64,000 nt of DNA, from NCBI GenBank assembly GCA_019459455.1, contig JAIBEX010000022.1, positions 237,303 to 301,302 on the forward strand, written 5' to 3'. Position 1 is the stretch's first letter, and each line of letters opens with the position of its first letter. Below the pieces are notes generated by a model. The model made no database searches, was not told the DNA's origin, and saw only the letters and a list, made by a program, of their open reading frames with translations. Of the stretch, positions 46,719 to 54,316 are shown one piece after another. The stretch is from Weeksellaceae bacterium. Its GTDB lineage: Bacteria; Bacteroidota; Bacteroidia; Flavobacteriales; Weeksellaceae. Made by a program: the position numbers and the translations under genes.

Positions 46719-46871
46719 ATGGCTACTCAGAAAAATACCCCACCTAAAGGCGTTGTAATCGCCGTTGGTCTTATCGTGCTGATGATCATCCTCTACTTTA
46801 TCTTCCTTTCCGTCTTCCCCGATCTTTTTGAGTCAATGCCTAAAGGTGAAGTGAAACCTGTCAACAATTAA
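46719..46871 (+). CDS. Small single-span membrane protein
   Basis: 50 residues from the ATG at 46719. Residues 11-33 (VVIAVGLIVLMIILYFIFLSVF) form one hydrophobic span, with a short polar tail of about 17 residues. No family recognised. It is divergent from icd. An upstream extension of the same frame has no sign of coding. Confidence 0.6.
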   Translation: MATQKNTPPKGVVIAVGLIVLMIILYFIFLSVFPDLFESMPKGEVKPVNN

Positions 46872-46886
46872 ACAGGATAAATAAAA

Positions 46887-46955
46887 GGCCTCCGCTCAGC
46901 GTGGCCCACTCAGACTGCGATAATTGCAGGTGAGCGGTCACGTTGAGCGGAGACC
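46887..46955. repeat. Long imperfect hairpin at a convergent gene junction
   Basis: The arms 46890-46906 and 46936-46952 (CTCCGCTCAGCGTGGCC type) pair over 17 bp with G-U pairs, extended outward by GG/CC. The inner part pairs as CAC/GTG and CTGC/GCAG around a 7-base loop, so the whole 69-nt piece folds as one rod. There is no T-run, so it is not a classic terminator. Confidence 0.55.
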
Positions 46956-47034
46956 CGTAATAGCATTTACTTCACAGTTACAGACTGAGAAAAGAGCAAT
47001 AAATGCCCGTCCGGGTATTTTGTGGAATGAATTA

Positions 47035-47289
47035 TTACCTGTTGTTGTACAGCTGGTGATCCGAAAGGAACTCAATGAGACTTGCATCCACCATTTCCTT
47101 GTTCATCATATAGAATTTTTCGGGATCACTGTAATCTGCACCTGTCCCATTGGGCTCCAGCAAAATTTCCCTTGTAAACTGCTCACCATTAATCTCAAAG
47201 GTGGCATCACGCTTTGTTACGCGATTTTCGGTATGGGCGGTTCCCAAACTGACCAAAAGGATTTCGTTTTCCTGAATCTGAATTTTCAT
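47035..47289 (-). CDS. Hypothetical protein
   Basis: 84 residues, no signal or membrane span: MKIQIQENEILLVSLGTAHT, then a likely beta-rich core (FEINGEQFTREILLEP) and a C-terminal helix. Not recognised. It is the last gene of the run that starts at ku, 27 bp after the topoisomerase gene. Confidence 0.65.
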   Translation of the reverse strand: MKIQIQENEILLVSLGTAHTENRVTKRDATFEINGEQFTREILLEPNGTGADYSDPEKFYMMNKEMVDASLIEFLSDHQLYNNR

Positions 47290-47316
47290 AACCGTATATT
47301 TTTTTAAGTTTTAAAT

Positions 47317-48426
47317 TTACAACTTTTCGTTTTCCAGCATTTTTACTACTACTTTTTCTTCTGCAGTGAGACCGGCCCTGCCATCATCCACCTCAATGCT
47401 GTCGAGTTCGTCCAGGTATTTCCTGATGGAATTGTTCTCATAGAGGTTAATGACCAGGGGATGTACATAATACTTCCGGCACACCGTCGCAGTGTTGCCC
47501 AGGTTGGCGGCCACCATTTCCAGTGCTTCCTTCACCTTGGATTTATAAGCGGAGTCGTTCTCTGCCTCCCCGATTTCCCTGAAAGCAATAAGGGCATTTA
47601 CCGTGCCGGACCAGGTCCGGAAATCCTTTGCGGTAAAATCATCGCCGCTGATTTCTTTAATATATTCATTCACCATACCCGAATCAATGGCGTGCCTTTC
47701 CCCTTCGTCATCGTAATACTGGAAGAGTTCTTTTCCGGGAATATCTTTGCAGTTCTGAACGGCCTTTGCCAGTTTGGCATTTTTAAGGTCGATGTCGTGG
47801 TAAATCCCCTTTTTTCCTTTGAATGAGAAATTGATTTTCTGACCTTTGATGTTTACATGTTTGTCCTTAAGGGTCGTGAGTCCAAACGAGCCGTAAAGTT
47901 TTTCATAGACACTGTTGCCGATCCTTATATTGGTTCTTTCCATAAGGCTTACCACCACAGCGAGCACCTTTCTTTTTTCGAGTTTCCTTAGAGACAGGTC
48001 TTCCTCCAGATGCAGACGAATTTGTGGTAATGCATACGCGAACTGAAGCATCCTGTAGAATTTTGTGTGATTCCTCAGCGCGTTCCAGACCGGATGGTAA
48101 CGGTACTGTTTTCGTTGTTTGGCATCAATGCCCGTGGCCTGAAGATGTCCGTTCTGAATCGCACATATCCATACGTTTTCCCACGCTGGTGGTATGGCTA
48201 GTCTGTTGATTCTCAGAATCTCTTCCTCATCCTTTATTTTTTCATCACCATTGAAATAAACAAATTTCTTGCCGGATTTCCTGCGCATAATCCCTTCTGC
48301 CTCACGGTCGGTGGTGTAGATTAACTGTACGGCCTTTGCAGATTTCATCGGGTCCTTCATGATTTTTACAATCTTTGAAGGACTTATTTTCGTTACGGCA
48401 TCAAGGGCGGAAATGTCAGTTTTCAT
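47317..48426 (-). CDS. DNA topoisomerase IB (poxvirus-type)
   Basis: 369 residues. N-terminal domain with the LAIPPAWENVWIC and GHLQATGIDAKQRKQYRYHP blocks; catalytic-domain marks RTNIRIGNSVYEK, HVNIKGQKINFSFKGK and FTAKDFRTWSGT; nucleophile Tyr in CRKYYVHP (about residue 320). It relaxes supercoiled DNA through a 3'-phosphotyrosyl nick. Bacterial type IB enzymes are accessory genes. Here it lies 19 bp after an SDR gene and in the same run as ku and ligD. Confidence 0.94.
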   Translation of the reverse strand: MKTDISALDAVTKISPSKIVKIMKDPMKSAKAVQLIYTTDREAEGIMRRKSGKKFVYFNGDEKIKDEEEILRINRLAIPPAWENVWICAIQNGHLQATGIDAKQRKQYRYHPVWNALRNHTKFYRMLQFAYALPQIRLHLEEDLSLRKLEKRKVLAVVVSLMERTNIRIGNSVYEKLYGSFGLTTLKDKHVNIKGQKINFSFKGKKGIYHDIDLKNAKLAKAVQNCKDIPGKELFQYYDDEGERHAIDSGMVNEYIKEISGDDFTAKDFRTWSGTVNALIAFREIGEAENDSAYKSKVKEALEMVAANLGNTATVCRKYYVHPLVINLYENNSIRKYLDELDSIEVDDGRAGLTAEEKVVVKMLENEKL

Positions 48427-48445
48427 ACGGTGTTTTGTTAAATTT

Positions 48446-49303
48446 TTATCCGTTCACGATTTCGCCGCCGTTCGGGTGGAGTACCTGGCCGGTCATATAA
48501 GCAGCGTCCTCTGACGCAAGAAACAGAAAACAGGTGGCGACTTCATTGGGTTCGCCTGCTCTTTTCATCGGGGTATCACTGCCGAATTCAGAGATTTCTT
48601 TTTTGGAAAAGGAGGAAGCGATGAGAGGCGTCCAGATTGGCCCCGGTGCCACCGCGTTCACACCTATTCCTTTCGACGCTACATTGGCTGAAAGGCTTCT
48701 GGTGAAAGATAATATTGCTCCTTTCGTGGCGGCATAATCCATCAGGTGGTCGCTGCCACGGTATGCAGTTACAGAGGTGGTGTTGATGATGCTGCTTCCT
48801 TTCTTCAAATGTTTCATGGCATATTTCGTAAGCCAGAAAACGGAAAAGAAGTTGGAATGAAAGGTTTTCATCAGCTGTTCGGTGCTGATGTCTTCAATCT
48901 GGTCCGCTTCCCAGTGATTTCCTGCGTTGTTAACCAGAATATCCAGCTTGCCGAATTCCGAGATGGTTTTTGCAATGACTTTTTTGCAGTGATTTTCTTT
49001 ACCCAGGTCACCTTTAATCAGCACACATCTTCTGCCAAGGGCTTCTATTTCCTTTTTGGTGTCTTTCGCGTCGGAGGTTTCGCTCAGGTAGGGAATAACA
49101 ACATCCGCACCCTCCTTCGCAAAGAGCAGCGCTGTTGCTTTACCGATCCCGCTGTCGCCACCGGACACAACCGCTGTTTTACCCATCAGTTTTCCGTCCT
49201 GGGAAATAGGCTTACTGTCCGGAAGAGGAGACAGGGACTTTTCAAGACCCGGCTTCTGTTGCTTCTGCAGAGGCCGAATCTTGGTTTTGGATTTCTTCTG
49301 CAT
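48446..49303 (-). CDS. Short-chain dehydrogenase/reductase (stress-type SDR)
   Basis: 285 residues. A basic N-terminal tail of about 35 residues precedes the Rossmann motif GGDSGIGKATALLFA (about 47-61). NNAG (about 125) and the catalytic YAATKGA follow (about 187). The tail and the TPLIASSF-GAPWN-like end resemble YhdG/YghA stress SDRs. It reduces an unknown carbonyl using NAD(P)H. It begins 8 bp after the small lipoprotein gene. Confidence 0.9.
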   Translation of the reverse strand: MQKKSKTKIRPLQKQQKPGLEKSLSPLPDSKPISQDGKLMGKTAVVSGGDSGIGKATALLFAKEGADVVIPYLSETSDAKDTKKEIEALGRRCVLIKGDLGKENHCKKVIAKTISEFGKLDILVNNAGNHWEADQIEDISTEQLMKTFHSNFFSVFWLTKYAMKHLKKGSSIINTTSVTAYRGSDHLMDYAATKGAILSFTRSLSANVASKGIGVNAVAPGPIWTPLIASSFSKKEISEFGSDTPMKRAGEPNEVATCFLFLASEDAAYMTGQVLHPNGGEIVNG

Positions 49304-49311
49304 TGCTTCAG

Positions 49312-49476
49312 TTATTTTTTACCCTTGGTCAGAAACCACAGAATAAGGCCAACAACCGCTACCACAAGAATGATTCCCCACCACATTCCGGCTTCAAAAA
49401 TAGTCCCGATGGCATCACAGCCGGTTAAAGTTAAAAGTGCAGAAACCAGGAGGCTGAGTAATGTAAACTTTTTCAT
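49312..49476 (-). CDS. Small lipoprotein with one membrane span (54 residues)
   Basis: The frame begins ATG at 49476 (MKKFTLLSLLVSALLTLTGC) and ends TAA at 49312. The lipobox LTGC puts the lipidated Cys at residue 20; a second hydrophobic stretch (about 31-49, MWWGIILVVAVVGLILWFL) is followed by a basic end. I recall similar short proteins in Bacteroidota, sometimes mislabelled in databases. It lies between DUF6526 (40 bp) and the SDR gene (8 bp), in line with the repair/stress run. Confidence 0.8.
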   Translation of the reverse strand: MKKFTLLSLLVSALLTLTGCDAIGTIFEAGMWWGIILVVAVVGLILWFLTKGKK

Positions 49477-49516
49477 AACAGTGATTTTTTAATGGTTTAT
49501 TTTTTAATGTTTTTAT

Positions 49517-49954
49517 TTAAACGCGCCGGAGGTCCGGACGCCATACTTTTATTGACTTTTTGATTTGATCTGCTGAAATATTGTTGTTCAGCGTCTCGTC
49601 CAGCAGGACTTTAAATTCATCATCATAAGCGAACCGGAGCGCGGCCAGTTGTCCAAACTCCAACTGTGCTTCCACCGGATCAGACCGCTTGCCGTAAAGT
49701 TCAAAATAACGCTGCTTAAATTCCAGCCGGACCATTCTGTTCTGGAGCACGAGGGCGTAATGTTGCCTGAGCATAAGCGTCAGATAAATGAGTAAGAAGA
49801 TGACTGTTGAAAATAAAATCCAAAGGGTTTGGTTTGGTTCATCACGGAATATTTTCCATATTCCGAAAATTTCAAGAAACCCCAGCAGCGGTAAATAAAT
49901 AAAATGATGCGGCGCGAAATACCGTTTATGATTGCTGTAGTTTTGAGTTTCCAT
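49517..49954 (-). CDS. DUF6526 family membrane protein
   Basis: 145 residues. Two membrane segments (about 17-35 and 43-62) are followed by a soluble helical part with FKQRYFELYGKRSDPVEAQLEFGQLAALRFAYDDEF fragments and IKVWRPDLRRV at the end, the pattern of DUF6526. Function unknown. It follows ligD by 76 bp. Confidence 0.8.
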   Translation of the reverse strand: METQNYSNHKRYFAPHHFIYLPLLGFLEIFGIWKIFRDEPNQTLWILFSTVIFLLIYLTLMLRQHYALVLQNRMVRLEFKQRYFELYGKRSDPVEAQLEFGQLAALRFAYDDEFKVLLDETLNNNISADQIKKSIKVWRPDLRRV

Positions 49955-50030
49955 GAAATTTCTTCAGCAAAAATGCAACCAATTCGGTGTTGCCTGTTTA
50001 ATTCAATCCGTCTTTGCAAAATTCCGGAAC

Positions 50031-52571
50031 TCACTCCTTTTCAAAAAGAGCGAGCGCTTTCAGCATGTCAAATCCTTTTCCGAGCACCGGTTTAAATAGA
50101 TCGCCCTGTTTTTCAATGCGTTGCAGGGCGTTCTCAATGTTGTAATCGGTCGGTTTAAGACCGGTTTTCAGTTCGCTCCACTCAATGGGCATCGAAACGG
50201 GCGCCCCGTTTTTAGGTCTCAGGCTGTAGACCGAGGCGAGGGTCTGCCCGCGGCGGTTCTGAAGGTAATCGAGGTAAATTTTACCTTTGTCCCTTTTCTG
50301 AAGCGTTCTTTCGAGCGTGGTGATGTCCGGGAGTTCTTTCTGTACCAGCTGCATCATGATATGGGCGAAATTCTTGACCTGTTCAAAGGAGTATTTTGCA
50401 CCCGCCGGAATGTAGATATGAATGCCTGAACTTCCTGAGGTTTTGCAGTACCCGTCAATCTTACCCTTGTCCATTATTTTCTTTACCGTCTGTGCGGTTA
50501 GAACAACATCTTCGAATGTATTGTTTTCAGAGGGGTCCAGATCCAACACCAGATAATCCGGGCTGTCGGTCGTCTCCACGCGGCTGGTCCAGACATTGAG
50601 TTCAATACACCCCAGGTTGTTCAGGTAAGCCATCGTCGCCCTGTCATTGCAGAGGATATAGTTGATGTACTTATCGGTGGATTCCGAAAAGACTTTCTGG
50701 GTTTCAATCCAGTCCGGAATTTCATCGGAGGCGTCTTTCTGGTAGAAACTCATCCCGTCTATCCCGTTCGGGAAGCGGTTCATGGACTGGGGTCTGTCTT
50801 TAAGATGGGGAAGGATGTATTTTGCAACGCTTTGGTAGTACGCGATCACGTCGCCTTTGGTTACCTGGTCTTTTGGAAAGTAGATTTTGTTTTGGTTTGT
50901 AAGTTTTACTTCCTGCTTGCCAAATTTATCGGTATGCTCATTCTCTCTTTTCATGACTGATTTTTTTAAGGGTACCGGTTCCGGAACGTATTTGGATTCG
51001 TCATTCTCAAAGTTCAGGTCTTTCGGATTCAGGTCTTCCCGAAGCTGAAGAAATACCGGATGCCTGAAAATGTGGTCGCTGGTGAGTTCTGTGAATTTAA
51101 TCTCCGCGATGAGTTCGGGTTTAAGCCAGGTAGGTTCGTCATTGGTTTTTGGAACCACTTTAAATGGTGGGGTGGAGGTAATGAGAGGCTCCATCCGGCT
51201 GTAGAGCTCAACGAGACCTTTGTCGCTGAAACCGGTGCCGGTATGGCCACAGAAGATGAGGTCCGGGCCGTCATACCGCCCCAAAATAAGCGAACCGAAT
51301 TTCTTCCTGCTGCCTTTGGGTGCGGTAAAGCCACAAATAAGGACTTCCTCGGTCTGCAGGCTCTTGATCTTAAGCCAGTCTCCGCTTCTTGTGCCACGGT
51401 GATAGGTGCTGTCAATCTTCTTGGCAATCATGCCCTCAAGCTCCATTTTCTCCACCAGACTGAAGAATTCTTCACCGTTTTCAAGTACATGATCGTGATA
51501 CCTGATGTATTCGTTTTCAACCAAAGCGTCTTTCAGTAACTCTTTCCTTTGGAGGAGACTGAGGTCTTCGGTGGAGTGACCGTTCAGCCAGAGCAGGTCA
51601 AAAACCTGATAAACGACAGTAAGAGTGGGATGGTCACCGATACGCTGCAGCCACTGGAAATTGGGCTGTCCCTTATCATCATAAGCGACAAGTTCTCCGT
51701 CCAGTACCATCTCGTGCTCCTGGAATTTCAGGGAGTTGCTTATTTTTTTAAATTTTTCCAGATAGGAAAGGCCGTTGCGGGAATACAGCTGAATCCCTTT
51801 CCTCAGATCAGCGACGGCGCGGTAGCCGTCCCATTTTATTTCAAAAGCCCACTCCGGTGAAGTGAAGGGCTTGTCGGTGATGCCCGCCAGCATTGGAGTG
51901 ATGAACTTGGTCAGTTTTTTTTCTCCACTCAGGGCAGGCGTATAATTCCGGTACGCTTTTACCTGCTCGCTTGCGGTGCTTACTTTTTTACTTTTTTTTT
52001 TGGAATCCAGATAGGCGGTAACCTTCGAATCGGGTGCGGTATTCTCTTCGGCATCGTAATAATCAGCCGCAAACTCATCCCTGTGCTTGATGAGCAGCCA
52101 CGGGTCTCCGTCATCCGAACCCTTTATTTTCACAAGGGCGAATTCACCTTTGAGCTTTTTACCGTGTAGAATGAATTTCAGGGAACCTTTATGAAGTTCA
52201 TGCTGCATCAGCAGGTCGTCTGTTTTTCCCTTCACTTTTTCCAGCGGTTCGTACGTGCCTTCGTCCCAGATTTCCACTTCTCCTGCACCGTAATTACCTT
52301 CGGGAATGGTCCCTTCAAACGTGCGGTAGGCAAAAGGGTGGTCCTCCACCATCATCGCAAGCCGCTTGTCTTCCGGATTCAACGAGGGACCTTTCGGAAC
52401 AGCCCAACTTTTCAGAAGACCATCCATCTCCAGCCGGAAATCATAGTGGAGCCGGCTCGCTGCATGCCGCTGAATAACAAACTTCAGCTTGCCTTTGCCG
52501 CTGGCTGCCTTTCCTTTTGGTTCTGCAGTCTGTTTGAAATCTCGCTTTTTGTTGTATTCTTCTAAAGGCAT
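50031..52571 (-). CDS. ligD: ATP-dependent DNA ligase LigD (phosphoesterase-ligase-polymerase)
   Basis: 846 residues with all three LigD modules. The 3'-phosphoesterase is at about 28-190 (RLHYDF with His 42, DHPFAY with His 78). The ligase is at about 220-520, with the adenylated Lys 246 in EIKWDGY. The primase/polymerase is at about 555-840, with the catalytic pair DLD at 677-679. This order (PE-ligase-polymerase) is the Pseudomonas order, not the mycobacterial one. It seals double-strand breaks with Ku, whose gene lies 27 bp upstream. Confidence 0.96.
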   Translation of the reverse strand: MPLEEYNKKRDFKQTAEPKGKAASGKGKLKFVIQRHAASRLHYDFRLEMDGLLKSWAVPKGPSLNPEDKRLAMMVEDHPFAYRTFEGTIPEGNYGAGEVEIWDEGTYEPLEKVKGKTDDLLMQHELHKGSLKFILHGKKLKGEFALVKIKGSDDGDPWLLIKHRDEFAADYYDAEENTAPDSKVTAYLDSKKKSKKVSTASEQVKAYRNYTPALSGEKKLTKFITPMLAGITDKPFTSPEWAFEIKWDGYRAVADLRKGIQLYSRNGLSYLEKFKKISNSLKFQEHEMVLDGELVAYDDKGQPNFQWLQRIGDHPTLTVVYQVFDLLWLNGHSTEDLSLLQRKELLKDALVENEYIRYHDHVLENGEEFFSLVEKMELEGMIAKKIDSTYHRGTRSGDWLKIKSLQTEEVLICGFTAPKGSRKKFGSLILGRYDGPDLIFCGHTGTGFSDKGLVELYSRMEPLITSTPPFKVVPKTNDEPTWLKPELIAEIKFTELTSDHIFRHPVFLQLREDLNPKDLNFENDESKYVPEPVPLKKSVMKRENEHTDKFGKQEVKLTNQNKIYFPKDQVTKGDVIAYYQSVAKYILPHLKDRPQSMNRFPNGIDGMSFYQKDASDEIPDWIETQKVFSESTDKYINYILCNDRATMAYLNNLGCIELNVWTSRVETTDSPDYLVLDLDPSENNTFEDVVLTAQTVKKIMDKGKIDGYCKTSGSSGIHIYIPAGAKYSFEQVKNFAHIMMQLVQKELPDITTLERTLQKRDKGKIYLDYLQNRRGQTLASVYSLRPKNGAPVSMPIEWSELKTGLKPTDYNIENALQRIEKQGDLFKPVLGKGFDMLKALALFEKE

Positions 52572-52598
52572 ATCGCAAAAGTTTAATCAATGGAAATA

Positions 52599-53378
52599 TT
52601 ATCCTGCCTTCACTTTTCCGGCTTCCAGACTGGCTTTCAGCTGGGCCATAAGGTCGGTGGCTTTTGCGGAAACCTCTTCTTTCGTCTCCACCTTCTTCAC
52701 CTTTCCCTTCGCTTTGGCTTCAATGATCTTCATCAGGTCATCGTTGTAGGTATTCTTGTATTTTTCGGGATCGAACTTCGTTGCCCGCTGTTTGATGAGC
52801 GATTCGGCCATTTCGAGTTCATCGGCTTTGGGATTCTTGGCACCGGGAATCTTCAGATCTTCAAAACTGCGGAGTTCTTCGGGATATCGCATTCTGTTTA
52901 CCATAAGAATCTTATCTTCATAGGGGCGTACCAGGCAGAGGATTTCCTTCTCCCTTAAAATAAAGGTCCCGATTCCTGCCATCTTCGTTTTCAGAAGGCC
53001 TTTCAGCAGTAATTTATAGGCTTCTTCCCCGTTCTTTTGGGGTTCCAAAAAGTACGAGGATTCAAAATAGGCACTGTCGATTTCGTGGATGTCCACGAAC
53101 TGCTTGATGTTCAGGATTTTTGATTTTTCAGGATTTACTTCCTCAAAATCTTCTTTCGTAAGGACCACGTAGGAGTCTTCCAACTTGTACCCCTTCACGA
53201 TGTTATCCCACTTCACTTCCTTACCGGTTTTCGCATTCACCCTTTTGAAGTTGATATTGGAAAGGTCATCTTTATCCAGCATATCCAAGTCCAGGTTGCT
53301 CTCTTCGGTTGCTGAATACAGCTTGATGGGAATATTAACGAGTCCGAAACCGATGGCTCCGTTCCAAATTGCTCTCAT
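52599..53378 (-). CDS. ku: Ku protein (non-homologous end joining)
   Basis: 259 residues from the ATG at 53378, where the family motif MRAIWNGAIGFGLVNIPIKLY begins; the GTG at 53402 adds eight residues without homology. The Ku core is seen to about residue 220 (VNPEKSKILNIKQFVD, YFLEPQKNGEEAYKLL), followed by a Lys-rich tail. It binds DNA ends and recruits LigD. It heads a seven-gene minus-strand run and is divergent from xth. Confidence 0.96.
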   Translation of the reverse strand: MRAIWNGAIGFGLVNIPIKLYSATEESNLDLDMLDKDDLSNINFKRVNAKTGKEVKWDNIVKGYKLEDSYVVLTKEDFEEVNPEKSKILNIKQFVDIHEIDSAYFESSYFLEPQKNGEEAYKLLLKGLLKTKMAGIGTFILREKEILCLVRPYEDKILMVNRMRYPEELRSFEDLKIPGAKNPKADELEMAESLIKQRATKFDPEKYKNTYNDDLMKIIEAKAKGKVKKVETKEEVSAKATDLMAQLKASLEAGKVKAG

Positions 53379-53435
53379 AGGTCGTGATTTAGGCAAAGCC
53401 ACATCAAAAATGCGTCCAAATAAAAGAGAAGTTTT

Positions 53436-53443
53436 TAACTTTG
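53436..53443 (+). promoter_or_regulatory. -7 promoter box for xth
   Basis: TAACTTTG (TAnnTTTG) lies 15 bp before the xth ATG at 53459, within the 80-bp gap shared with ku. Confidence 0.45.
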
Positions 53444-53458
53444 GTTAAATTTGAATGG

Positions 53459-54229
53459 ATGAAAATCGCAACCTATAACGTAAACGGCGTAAACGGCAGA
53501 CTGCCTGTCCTGCTGAAATGGCTTAAGGAATCCCGGCCCGATGTCGTGTGTCTGCAGGAACTCAAGGCGCCGCAGGATAAATTCCCGGAAGCGGAAATCC
53601 TGGAAGCAGGATACGAGGCGGTATGGCTCGGGCAGAAGAGTTGGAACGGGGTGGCGGTGCTGTCGCGGTTGGGAAAGCCGGTGATATCACGCAAAGAATT
53701 GCCCGGTGACGCTGATGATGAGGCGAGCCGCTATCTGGAGGTGAAGATTGAGGACCTGATTATCGCCTGTATTTATCTGCCTAACGGTAACCCGGTACCC
53801 GGACCTAAATTCGACTATAAAATGCGGTGGTTTGAGCGGCTGGATGCCCATGCGGAGATGCTGATTACTTCAAATAAAAAAGTCCTGCTCATCGGTGATT
53901 TCAATGTGATGCCCACAGAAAAGGATGTCTACAAACCCGAAAAGTTTGCAAAAGATGCCCTGTTTCTTCCCGAGGTCCGCGATGCCTTCCACAACCTTGT
54001 GGGCCAGGGCTGGACCGATGCCCTGCGTCATATTTACCCGGATGAAACCATCTATACGTTCTGGGATTATTTCAGGAATGCCTATGAGCGGAATGCAGGC
54101 CTCAGAATCGACCATTTCCTGCTTTCACCGGAGGTTTTGCCACAGCTTAAAAAGGCGGGCGTCGACAGGGACGTGCGCGGTTGGGAGAAATCCAGCGACC
54201 ATGCGCCGGTCTGGATTGAACTGGAATGA
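53459..54229 (+). CDS. xth: Exodeoxyribonuclease III
   Basis: 256 residues from the ATG at 53459. The exonuclease/endonuclease motifs are TYNVNGVNGRLPVLLKW, CLQELKAP (Glu ligand), IYLPNGNPV, GDFNVMPTEKD and the C-terminal SSDHAPV His. It cuts at abasic sites and removes 3' blocks. It is placed divergently from ku-ligD, giving a compact break/base-repair locus. Confidence 0.95.
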   Translation: MKIATYNVNGVNGRLPVLLKWLKESRPDVVCLQELKAPQDKFPEAEILEAGYEAVWLGQKSWNGVAVLSRLGKPVISRKELPGDADDEASRYLEVKIEDLIIACIYLPNGNPVPGPKFDYKMRWFERLDAHAEMLITSNKKVLLIGDFNVMPTEKDVYKPEKFAKDALFLPEVRDAFHNLVGQGWTDALRHIYPDETIYTFWDYFRNAYERNAGLRIDHFLLSPEVLPQLKKAGVDRDVRGWEKSSDHAPVWIELE

Positions 54230-54316
54230 GCATAAAGCATCTTTCGGACCGGTGACAAAACTCATCTTAGCGGCACCTTAATTTGCAGTAACTTTAGGTA
54301 GTACAAATCCTATGAG

